Of a stretch of DNA of 23,408 nucleotides, positions 1 through 7,512 are shown one piece after another (the first letter of the stretch is position 1; every line of letters starts with the position of its first letter). Under the pieces are notes generated by a model, which ran no database searches, was not told the origin of the DNA, and saw only the letters and a list, made by a program, of their open reading frames with translations. Made by a program: the position numbers and the translations under genes. The DNA is from FEN-1250 sp039918615 (GTDB lineage: Bacteria > Gemmatimonadota > Gemmatimonadetes > Gemmatimonadales > Gemmatimonadaceae): contig JBDSHG010000048.1 of assembly GCA_039918615.1 (NCBI GenBank), positions 1-23,408 of the forward strand, read 5' to 3'.

Positions 1-1236
1 GAAGTGGTCGCGATCATCGCGCTCGCGCTGGTCGCCGTGGCCGTCGTCGCGGACGTTCTGCTGCTCCCCGCGAAGTGGCAGCTCGCCGCGCAGCGCATCG
101 TGCCATCGAACGTCGGACTCGGCGACAGGGAGCGAGGGGAATACCGCGTGCGCTCGACGACATCGCGCACGCTTCGCTTCACGCTCTTCGATGCGCTTCC
201 AGCAGTCGTCGAGTCGGCCGAGCCGCGAGGCGAAAGTCTCACGATCAGCGCAAGCGGCGAGAGCTCCCTCCCCTTCACCTTCATCGCGCGCGAACGCGGG
301 GAGTGGGCGCTCGGCCCCGTCGTGCTCCGCATCGAGGGCGTGCTCGGGCTCGTGCAGCGAAGCTTCCGCTACGAGCCCGCGGACTCGATGCTCGTCACCC
401 CGTCGCTCGCCGGCGTGCGCCAGCTCCGCCTGCTCGCGATCCAGCACCGCTTGCGCGACGCCGGCATTCGCTCGATCCGGAAGCGCGGAGGCGGCAGTAG
501 CTTCGCATCGCTGCGCGAGTACGCGGTGGGCGACGATCCGCGCCACGTCGACTGGAAGGCAACCGCGCGCCGCCAGAAGCTCATGACGCGCGAATACACC
601 GTCGAGCAGGGGCAGACTGTGATGATCGCGGTGGACGCTGGGCGCATGATGACGCAGCTCGCGGCTGGAGTGCCGCGCTTCGAGTACGCGCTCTCTGCGG
701 CGACGCTGCTCGCGTCGGTCGCCGTGCAGGGCGGTGACCAGGTCGGGCTCCTGCTCTTCGACGACGAGCTGCGCGCGTTCGTGCCGCCGGCGCGCGGCGA
801 CAAGGCGTTGCGCGGTATCCGCCGGGCGCTCATCCCCGCCCGCGCGACGTTGACCGAGCCCGACTACGCGACGGCCTTTCGCACGCTCGCCACGAAGCAT
901 CGCAAGCGGTCGCTCATCGTGCTCTTCACCGATGTGATCGATCCCCGCTCATCGCAGGCGGTGATCGCCCACACGGTGCGAAGCGCGATGCGGCATATGC
1001 TGGTGGTCGTCGCGCTCCGCAACGACGAGCTCGTGAGCGCCGCGATCCCGACGGAGCACAGCTCCTCCAGCGATCTCTATGCGAGCGTGGCGGCCGAGGA
1101 GCTGCTGGGGGCGCGTAACGAGGCGATCATTCGCATGCGGCGCGCCGGAGTTTCGGTGCTCGACGTCTCGCCGAAGCGACTTGCGAGCGCCGTCGTGAAT
1201 CACTACCTCGAGCTCAAGGCACGCGGATCGGTGTAA
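1..1236 (+). CDS. DUF58 domain protein (5' partial)
   Basis: DUF58 proteins are membrane-anchored with a von Willebrand A-like fold. They usually sit beside MoxR AAA+ ATPases and are thought to take part in chaperone-like or envelope maturation systems; their biochemistry is poorly known. Counting from the GTG at 4, one hydrophobic segment is visible at residues 3-20. The family hallmark REYAVGDDPRHVDWKATAR lies at 171-189 and a VWA-like strand VMIAVDAGRMM at 206-216, with a second core strand LIVLFTDVID further on. The frame is open to the window edge (codon 1-3 is GAA). Family members normally have two N-terminal helices, so the true start is probably upstream. The 3' end overlaps the convergent RDD-SpoIIM gene by 23 bp. 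The family call is secure; the start is not. Confidence 0.93.
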   Translation, partial: EVVAIIALALVAVAVVADVLLLPAKWQLAAQRIVPSNVGLGDRERGEYRVRSTTSRTLRFTLFDALPAVVESAEPRGESLTISASGESSLPFTFIARERGEWALGPVVLRIEGVLGLVQRSFRYEPADSMLVTPSLAGVRQLRLLAIQHRLRDAGIRSIRKRGGGSSFASLREYAVGDDPRHVDWKATARRQKLMTREYTVEQGQTVMIAVDAGRMMTQLAAGVPRFEYALSAATLLASVAVQGGDQVGLLLFDDELRAFVPPARGDKALRGIRRALIPARATLTEPDYATAFRTLATKHRKRSLIVLFTDVIDPRSSQAVIAHTVRSAMRHMLVVVALRNDELVSAAIPTEHSSSSDLYASVAAEELLGARNEAIIRMRRAGVSVLDVSPKRLASAVVNHYLELKARGSV

Positions 1237-3061
1237 CGAGCGGATCGGCATACCCGAACTGCTCCGCCGGGGAGTCCAGCTCGTCGCCGCGGCCGCGAGA
1301 GAACCAGAACGCGAGTAGAACCGCAGTGGAGAGCGCGATGCCCGCCTTCGCGAGAAAGGGAACGTCGGTGCGAGGCGAGATCAGCCCTTCGATCGTTCCG
1401 GCCGCGAGAAGCATCAGCGTCGACGCCGAGATGAGACGGATGGCCCGTCGTCCGTTGATCACGAAGGCCTCGCGCCGCGTGCGAGAGCCGGGGAGGAGGA
1501 TCGCCCAGCCGATCAGAAAGCCGCCGCCGGCCGCGATACAGATCGCGCTGAGCTCGAGCACGCTGTGCGCGATGACGAAGTCGCGAATCTGATGGAAGAT
1601 GCCGTAATTGGCGTAGAGTCCGAAGCCGGCCCCGATGCCCACCCCGTTGAGCACGAGCATGAGCAGCGTCACGATGCCCGCGGTCACTCCCGCGGCGAAA
1701 ACCCCGAAGGTTACCTGCACGTTGTTCGTGATGATCGAGCTCGCCAGAACAGGGCGCTCGAAGTCCTTGGTCGAGATGTATTCGTGCTTCCCGATGCTGT
1801 CGCCATGCGCACCCGTGACGACTCGGTCGATCATCCCCGGCGGAAGCAGCTCGTACGCTAGCGCAGGATGGCGCACCATCGCCCCGAACGTGATGGCCAT
1901 CGGTGCGAAGAGAAAAAACGCGGCGGCCAGAATGAACGCTCCCGACCGGCGCACCTCGCGCGGCACCGAGACCGACAGATAGCGCCAGCCGTCCCGCACG
2001 GACATCCCGCGCTGGCGATAGAGAAAGTTGTGCCCGGCGCCGAGAAGCCGACTGACGTAGAAGATCGAGTCTCCGTCCTCGCTGCCGGATGCCGTGCGCA
2101 GCCGCGCAAGATCCGTGGAGACTTCCCGATAGAGCGCGACGAGACGGCTGACTTCCTCGGCCGACATCGAGCGCAGCCCACGCCGCTGCGCTTCGGAGAG
2201 CGCCGTCGAGAAGTCTCGCCACCGACCGGCATTGAGCGCGACTATCGCGTGTCGCTCGCGCGCGGCGCCTTTCGCGCCGGGCGATGGGAGTCCGCGCGCA
2301 CGGGCATCGCTCTCGGTCTCGAAGAGGCGCAGCAGCTGCGCCATTGGTGCGCTGCCATTGTCCACCAGGTGGCTGCGATACCGATCGGCGAGCTGCGCCG
2401 CGAAGGAGCCGCGGAGCACGGGGTCGAGCTCCGTGCGGCGCCCCATGAAGCGCCCGAGCAGCGCGAACTCCTCTTCGGTGAGCTGCGAGGTGATCGCCGC
2501 GCGCGTCGCGACGTCGGGGGCGCTTCGCGTGGCTGATGAGATCAGTGCGCGCCGCTCGTGCACCACGAAGGTGCCAGCGACCATGTCGCCCAGGCGCTTC
2601 CCCGATTTGTTGGCCGCGACACTCACGAGCCCCACGGCGTAGAAGAAGCCGGGCTGCATGTCGATGAAGCGCAGCAGGTTTCGCGCGGCAGACGCGCCAA
2701 AGGATACGGAGTAGCCGCCGTCCTGCACGACGCGAATGCCGAGCATGCGCTTGCCGGGCGTCTGTCCGTCCCAAATTGCCTCGAAGACCACGTAGTAGCC
2801 CCAGAGCAGTGCAAACGAGACGAGGATCCAGAGCGCGCTGACCCATGCGGAGGACATCTTCTCAATGGTGGTCCTGCCGCTGAACAGCGCCGAATCGAAT
2901 ACGGCGAGCATCAGAAACAGGACGAGCTGCGATATGCCGATGACGACGAGGTCGATGAGACCGGCGGCCGTGCGCGATCCGACGCCAGCGACGGTGTAGG
3001 AAAGCACCGTTTGTTCGGGTGTCTCGATCTCGACGCGCCGTTCGAGCGACTCGGTGCTCAT
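1214..3061 (-). CDS. RDD domain-SpoIIM (DUF95) fusion membrane protein
   Basis: This is a 615-residue polytopic inner-membrane protein with two family signatures. Residues about 20-170 form an RDD domain: GSRTAAGLIDL with R30 and D37, GQTPGKRMLGIRVV at 99-112, and RLGDMVAGTFVV at 156-167. Residues about 190-600 match stage II sporulation protein M/DUF95. That part has a soluble helical stretch (190-360), then helices carrying N445-N446, the N471-G472 pair and the H498/E502 region (AHSVLELSAICIAAGG). In many bacteria RDD and SpoIIM are separate genes beside moxR and a DUF58 gene; here they are one polypeptide, with DUF58 convergent. SpoIIM-like proteins outside spore-formers have no settled function. 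The ATG overlaps the stop of the upstream M20 peptidase gene as ATGA (3058-3061), implying translational coupling. I see no frameshift or stop between the two parts. Confidence 0.92.
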   Translation of the reverse strand: MSTESLERRVEIETPEQTVLSYTVAGVGSRTAAGLIDLVVIGISQLVLFLMLAVFDSALFSGRTTIEKMSSAWVSALWILVSFALLWGYYVVFEAIWDGQTPGKRMLGIRVVQDGGYSVSFGASAARNLLRFIDMQPGFFYAVGLVSVAANKSGKRLGDMVAGTFVVHERRALISSATRSAPDVATRAAITSQLTEEEFALLGRFMGRRTELDPVLRGSFAAQLADRYRSHLVDNGSAPMAQLLRLFETESDARARGLPSPGAKGAARERHAIVALNAGRWRDFSTALSEAQRRGLRSMSAEEVSRLVALYREVSTDLARLRTASGSEDGDSIFYVSRLLGAGHNFLYRQRGMSVRDGWRYLSVSVPREVRRSGAFILAAAFFLFAPMAITFGAMVRHPALAYELLPPGMIDRVVTGAHGDSIGKHEYISTKDFERPVLASSIITNNVQVTFGVFAAGVTAGIVTLLMLVLNGVGIGAGFGLYANYGIFHQIRDFVIAHSVLELSAICIAAGGGFLIGWAILLPGSRTRREAFVINGRRAIRLISASTLMLLAAGTIEGLISPRTDVPFLAKAGIALSTAVLLAFWFSRGRGDELDSPAEQFGYADPLVTPIRVP

Positions 3062-4518
3062 TGCGAAGACAGGTCGGAGATGAGCAGCGTCATGAAGGCG
3101 ACGCCGCGAGCGTAGTCGTGAACGCCGATCCGCTCGTTGGTGCCGTGAATGCGCTCGAGATCCTTCGGGCCGATCTGGATGGGCAGGAAGCGATAGACGT
3201 CGCGCGCGTAGCCGCCGTACTGGCGCGAGTCCGTAGCGGCGACGACGAGCGACGGGGCGACGATGGCCTCCGGCTCGAGCACGGTGATGTCGCGCGCGAG
3301 AATGCGGTATGCGTTCGAGATCGTGCTCGACACGGGTGACGGTGGCGTGCCCGGTCCCGCCATCGCGACGACGACGTTGGTGTCGTCGACGACTCTCTTC
3401 ACGTGCTCGACGACGCTCTCCGGCGTCTCCCCCGGAATGATGCGGAAGTTCACGATCGCCTGGGCTCGAATGGGAAGCACATTCTCCTTCGGGCTCCCCT
3501 GGATCATCGTCGGCGCGGTGGTGGTGCGGAGCGATGCGTTGGTGACGGGCGAGCGCTCCATCATCCGCGTCACCAGCGGTCTTGTGAGCCAGAGATTCGC
3601 CATCATGACGCGCGCCCCCAGCGACATCTGGCGTCCGAGCTGCTCGAGCATTCCCTCCGCCGCGCCATTCAGGTGCGCGGGAAGCGGGTGCTTCTCGAGC
3701 CGGTCGATGGCCTGCGCGAGGATCCCGACCGCCGTCTGCGGTGGCGGCATCGATGAATGCCCTCCCGCCGACATTACGGTGAGCTGCACGCTCATGTGCC
3801 CCTTTTCGGCTATCCCGATGAGCCCTGCCGGACGCGCGACCCCCGCGATGATGCCGCGGATGATCCCGCTCCCTTCGTCGATCGCGACGAGCGGCTTCAC
3901 GCCACGCGACTTGAGGAGCGCGACGATCGCGCCCGCTCCGTGCCCCTCGACCTCCTCATCATCTCCGAAGGCGAGATAGACCGTGCGCTTCGGTGTGTAT
4001 CCCCTGGCGACGAGCGCCTCGACGGCCTCGAGCGTCGACAGCACACCGACCTTGTCGTCGAGCGTGCCGCGCCCCCAGACGAAGCCATCGGCGATGTCGC
4101 CCGAGAACGGAGCGTGGGTCCACGCGCCCTCGGAGCCTGCCTCGACAGGGACGACATCCATGTGCGACATCATGACGACCGGCTCGAGCGTGCTGTCCGC
4201 TCCCTTCCATTCGAAGAGGAGATTCGCCGGAGCAACGACCTCGTGCGCGAGGGTCGCATATGTGCGCGGGAAGCTTTGCGCGAGATACTCGTGGAGCCCG
4301 CGCATGGGCCCGAGCTCCGGCCCCGAGTCCTGCTTCGAAATCGTAGCGAAGCGGATCGCGCCCCCGAGATGCGCCGCGAGCAGGGTGTCGTTCACCGTCG
4401 CGAGCGTCACATCAGAATGCGCCGCGCCGCGGATCGGAGTGAATCGCATCGTGCGCACGGCCACGACTACCACGAGCGCGAGCACGAGGGCCCCCAAAAG
4501 CGCGGCGAGCTTCTTCAT
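3058..4518 (-). CDS. M20 family zinc metallopeptidase, PM20D1-like
   Basis: Dizinc peptidase/aminoacylase of the M20 family. Its length (486 residues) and N-terminal anchor resemble carboxypeptidase S/PM20D1-type enzymes. A single hydrophobic segment (about 5-22) is a signal anchor or uncleaved signal, so the catalytic part is probably periplasmic. Expected metal ligands and catalytic residues are present: H119-M-D121, D154 in GRGTLDDK, E188-E189 in GDDEEVEG, D214 in AIDEG, and H458 near the C-terminus in RIHGTNER. The frame opens earlier (ATG at 4605), but those 29 extra residues are proline-rich and would overlap the divergent M16 start. The ATG at 4518, followed directly by MKKLAALLGALVLALVVVV, is the better start. 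It is coupled to the downstream RDD-SpoIIM gene by a 4-bp overlap. The substrate (peptides or N-acyl amino acids) cannot be decided from sequence. Confidence 0.93.
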   Translation of the reverse strand: MKKLAALLGALVLALVVVVAVRTMRFTPIRGAAHSDVTLATVNDTLLAAHLGGAIRFATISKQDSGPELGPMRGLHEYLAQSFPRTYATLAHEVVAPANLLFEWKGADSTLEPVVMMSHMDVVPVEAGSEGAWTHAPFSGDIADGFVWGRGTLDDKVGVLSTLEAVEALVARGYTPKRTVYLAFGDDEEVEGHGAGAIVALLKSRGVKPLVAIDEGSGIIRGIIAGVARPAGLIGIAEKGHMSVQLTVMSAGGHSSMPPPQTAVGILAQAIDRLEKHPLPAHLNGAAEGMLEQLGRQMSLGARVMMANLWLTRPLVTRMMERSPVTNASLRTTTAPTMIQGSPKENVLPIRAQAIVNFRIIPGETPESVVEHVKRVVDDTNVVVAMAGPGTPPSPVSSTISNAYRILARDITVLEPEAIVAPSLVVAATDSRQYGGYARDVYRFLPIQIGPKDLERIHGTNERIGVHDYARGVAFMTLLISDLSSQ

Positions 4519-4596
4519 GCCGCAATTTGGCGCTGGTGGCGCGGCTGTCCAGAGCGGTGGCGGGGACCCGCTACTATCTTCAAGCTTCCGTTCCCC
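4519..4596. promoter_or_regulatory. Divergent promoter region between M20 and M16 genes
   Basis: Only 78 bp separate the two divergent start codons, so both promoters must lie here or inside the genes. On the plus strand TACTAT at 4572-4577 is a 4/6 match to a -10 box, about 20 bp before the M16 ATG. I see no convincing -35 box for either direction and no clear Shine-Dalgarno sequence before either start. Confidence 0.3.
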
Positions 4597-7461
4597 ATGA
4601 ATCACATGCGATACGACGCTCTTCGATCACGCCTCCTCGTGCGCGCCGCGTGGCTGGCCGCGCTCGCTCTTTCCGCGGCTGCGGTACTCCCCGCCGCCGC
4701 GCAGGATTCGGCCAGCGCCGGCCCACCTCCGAAGCTCGCCACTCCACTGCCGAAGGATCCGGCGGTCACCACCGGCGTGCTGCCAAACGGCCTCCGCTAC
4801 TACATCCGCGTGAACCACAAGCCGGAGAAGCGCGCCGAGCTTCGACTGGTCGTCAACGCGGGGTCGGTGCTCGAGGACAGCTCGCAGCGCGGGCTCGCGC
4901 ACATGGTCGAGCACATGGCCTTCAGCGGCACGACGCACTTCAAGAAGCAGGAGCTCGTCGACTACCTCGAGTCGACCGGCGTTCGCTTCGGTGCCGACCT
5001 CAACGCCTCGACGAGCTTCGACGAGACGATCTACGAGCTCACGGTGCCGACGGACAGCACAAAGCTGTTCGACAAGGGATTTCAGATCCTCGCCGACTGG
5101 TCGCGCGGGCTCACCTTCGATTCGACGGAGCTCGCGCGCGAGCGCCACGTCGTCATCGAGGAGTGGCGCCTCGGCCGCGGCGCATCGGCGCGCATGCGCG
5201 ACAAGCAGTTTCCGATCATCTTCAGCGGCTCGCGGTACGCTCAGCGCCTTCCGATCGGTGACAGGCACACGCTCGAGACTGCGCCGCGCGCGACGGTCAA
5301 ACGATTCTACGACAGCTGGTATCGCCCCGACCTCATGGCCGTCGTCGCCGTTGGCGACTTCGACAAGACCAAAGTCGAGCGGCTGATCAGGGCGCAGTTC
5401 GCGAGCTGGCCCGCGAAGAAGCGCGAGCGCCCGCGTCCGTCTTATCCGGTGCCGGATCACGACTCGACGCTCGTCACGATCGCGACCGACAGCGAGGCAA
5501 CGCGCTCGACCGTCGCCGTCTACTATCTGCAGCCGCTGCGGTTGCAGAAGACGGTCGGCGACTTCCGCGAGCAGATGATCGGCTCGCTGTACAACGAGAT
5601 GCTCAACGCGCGATTGCAGGAGATCGCGCAGCGTCCCGGAGCGCCGTTCATCGGCGCCTTCTCGAACCAGGGGCGGCTGATCCGCTCGAAGGAAGTCTAC
5701 GTCCTCACTGCGCTCGTTCCCGACAGCGGCGTCGAGATCGGTCTGCGTGCCGTCGTCACCGAGGGGGAGCGTGTCGCGCAGCACGGCTTCACCGCCACCG
5801 AGCTCGATCGCGCGAAGAAGGACATGCTCCGCGGGATGGAGAGCGCGTACGCGGAGCGCGACAAGACGCCGTCGGGTTCGTTCGTCTCGGAATACGTGAG
5901 CGCCTTCCTCGAGCACACGCCCACCCCGAGCATCGCGCAGGAGTACACCCTCTACCAGCAGCTCATTCCCGGCATTCAGCTCTCCGAGGTCAATGCGCTC
6001 GCCCACAAATGGCTGAGCAATCGTAGCCGCGTGATCGTCGTCAACGCGTCGCAGAAGGCCGCGGGGGCGCTGCCGAGCGAGGCTGCGCTGCGCGCGGTGC
6101 TGGATAGCGCGGCGCACGTCAGCGTCGCGGCCTACACGGATTCCGTATCGAACGCTCCGCTCGTTCCCATGCTGCCCACGGCCGGGACGGTCGTCTCGTC
6201 GACCAACATCGCATCCGTCGGAATGACGGAGTGGAAGCTCTCGAACGGCGTGCGCGTGCTCGTGAAGCCAACGGACTTCAAGGATGATGAGCTGCTCTTC
6301 CGCGCGTACGCTGCGGGCGGCACATCCGTGGTGAGCGATTCCGATTATCTCGATGCGACGATCGCGACCGCCGCGGTCGACGCGGGCGGCATCGGCGTGT
6401 TCAGCTCGACGCAGCTGCAGAAGGCGCTCGCCGGCAAGTCGGTGCAGGTTGGCGAGTATATCGGCGCAATTCAGCAGGGGATGTCGGGTGGCGGGTCGCC
6501 CAAGGATCTCGAGACGCTGATGCAGCTCATCTATCTCTCGTTCACCGCTCCACGCGCCGACAGCGCCGCGTTCGAGGCGTATCGCAACAAGATCGAGGTG
6601 CTCCTCGCGAATCGCGCCGCGAGCCCGTCGGCGGCGTTCAGCGATACCCTCGATCTCACGCTCTCGCAGCACCACTTCCGTGCGAAGCCGCCCACGGCGC
6701 AGGACATGGAGTACGTGCGCCTGCACCACGCGATCTCGCTCTACAAGCAGCGCTTCGCGGACGCGAGCAACTTCACCTTCGTCTTCGTCGGCACGATCGA
6801 CACGACGAAGCTGAAGCCGCTCGTCGAGCAGTACATCGGCAGCCTGCCGTCGACGCACGCCGCGGAGAAGTGGAAGGACGTCGGCATGTCGTATCCGCCC
6901 GGCGTGATCACGCGCGAGGTGAAGCGCGGCATCGAGCCGAAGTCGCAGACCGCGATCGTGTTCACGGGGCCGTTCGACTTCACGTGGGAGAACGTGCAGC
7001 AGATCAGCGCGCTCTCGGACCTGCTCGAGATCAAGCTCCGCGAGCGCCTTCGCCAGGATCTGGGTGGCACGTACGGCGTTGGCGTGAGCGCGAGCCCGAC
7101 GCACTTCCCGAAGGAGACGTACGCACTACGCATCGACTTCGGCTCCGCACCGGAGCGCGCCAACGAGCTGCAGAAAGCCGTCTTCGCCGAGATCGACAGC
7201 GTGAAGAACAACGGCGTCTCCGAGAAGGATCTGCAGAAGATTCGCGAGGCCGACCTCCGCGCGCGCGAAACCAGCCTGCGTCAGAATCGCACCTGGCTGA
7301 GCCTTCTCGCGAGCTACGACGTCAACGGATGGGACCCGTCGCTCATCCTCAAGTACGATGAAAACGTTCGTGCGCTCAGCTCGTCCAGTCTGCAGGCGGC
7401 CGCGCGCAAATATTTCGACACGTCACGCTACGTCGTCGTACAGTTGCTGCCAGCGCATTGA
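4597..7461 (+). CDS. Periplasmic M16 family zinc peptidase (PqqL-like)
   Basis: A 954-residue secreted member of the pitrilysin/insulinase family, about the length of E. coli PqqL. It would degrade peptides or small proteins in the periplasm. A signal peptide ends near AAA35-Q36. The inverted zinc motif H102-M-V-E105-H106 lies in GLAHMVEHMAFSGT, and E182 and E189 (ERHVVIEEW) match the downstream catalytic and third-ligand glutamates of the family. A second M16 repeat fills the C-terminal half with the expected R819/Y826 pair (RQDLGGTYG) that holds substrate. The single-chain layout places the active N-half and the inactive C-half together. The frame stays open about 840 bp upstream, antisense to the M20 gene; ATG 4597 was chosen because it begins the signal peptide. 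Probably co-transcribed with the DUF3857 gene 51 bp downstream. Confidence 0.95.
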   Translation: MNHMRYDALRSRLLVRAAWLAALALSAAAVLPAAAQDSASAGPPPKLATPLPKDPAVTTGVLPNGLRYYIRVNHKPEKRAELRLVVNAGSVLEDSSQRGLAHMVEHMAFSGTTHFKKQELVDYLESTGVRFGADLNASTSFDETIYELTVPTDSTKLFDKGFQILADWSRGLTFDSTELARERHVVIEEWRLGRGASARMRDKQFPIIFSGSRYAQRLPIGDRHTLETAPRATVKRFYDSWYRPDLMAVVAVGDFDKTKVERLIRAQFASWPAKKRERPRPSYPVPDHDSTLVTIATDSEATRSTVAVYYLQPLRLQKTVGDFREQMIGSLYNEMLNARLQEIAQRPGAPFIGAFSNQGRLIRSKEVYVLTALVPDSGVEIGLRAVVTEGERVAQHGFTATELDRAKKDMLRGMESAYAERDKTPSGSFVSEYVSAFLEHTPTPSIAQEYTLYQQLIPGIQLSEVNALAHKWLSNRSRVIVVNASQKAAGALPSEAALRAVLDSAAHVSVAAYTDSVSNAPLVPMLPTAGTVVSSTNIASVGMTEWKLSNGVRVLVKPTDFKDDELLFRAYAAGGTSVVSDSDYLDATIATAAVDAGGIGVFSSTQLQKALAGKSVQVGEYIGAIQQGMSGGGSPKDLETLMQLIYLSFTAPRADSAAFEAYRNKIEVLLANRAASPSAAFSDTLDLTLSQHHFRAKPPTAQDMEYVRLHHAISLYKQRFADASNFTFVFVGTIDTTKLKPLVEQYIGSLPSTHAAEKWKDVGMSYPPGVITREVKRGIEPKSQTAIVFTGPFDFTWENVQQISALSDLLEIKLRERLRQDLGGTYGVGVSASPTHFPKETYALRIDFGSAPERANELQKAVFAEIDSVKNNGVSEKDLQKIREADLRARETSLRQNRTWLSLLASYDVNGWDPSLILKYDENVRALSSSSLQAAARKYFDTSRYVVVQLLPAH

Positions 7462-7512
7462 CCGCGCGATGGGTGTAAACGAACGACTGACCTTCTTTCA
7501 GCGAGATTCCTG

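Noticed and set aside
1203..2846. A 547-codon minus-strand frame overlapping RDD-SpoIIM
   Set aside because: It is the same strand in another phase, Arg-rich and without domains, while the overlapping frame has clear RDD and SpoIIM motifs.
3757..4596. In-frame upstream extension of the M16 gene
   Set aside because: It lies antisense to the M20 peptidase and has no domain character; the signal peptide begins at 4597.
4627..7104. An 825-codon open frame on the minus strand, antisense to the M16 gene
   Set aside because: It is Arg/Ala/Asp-rich with no recognisable domain and mirrors a gene with intact M16 motifs. Long antisense frames are expected at this GC content.
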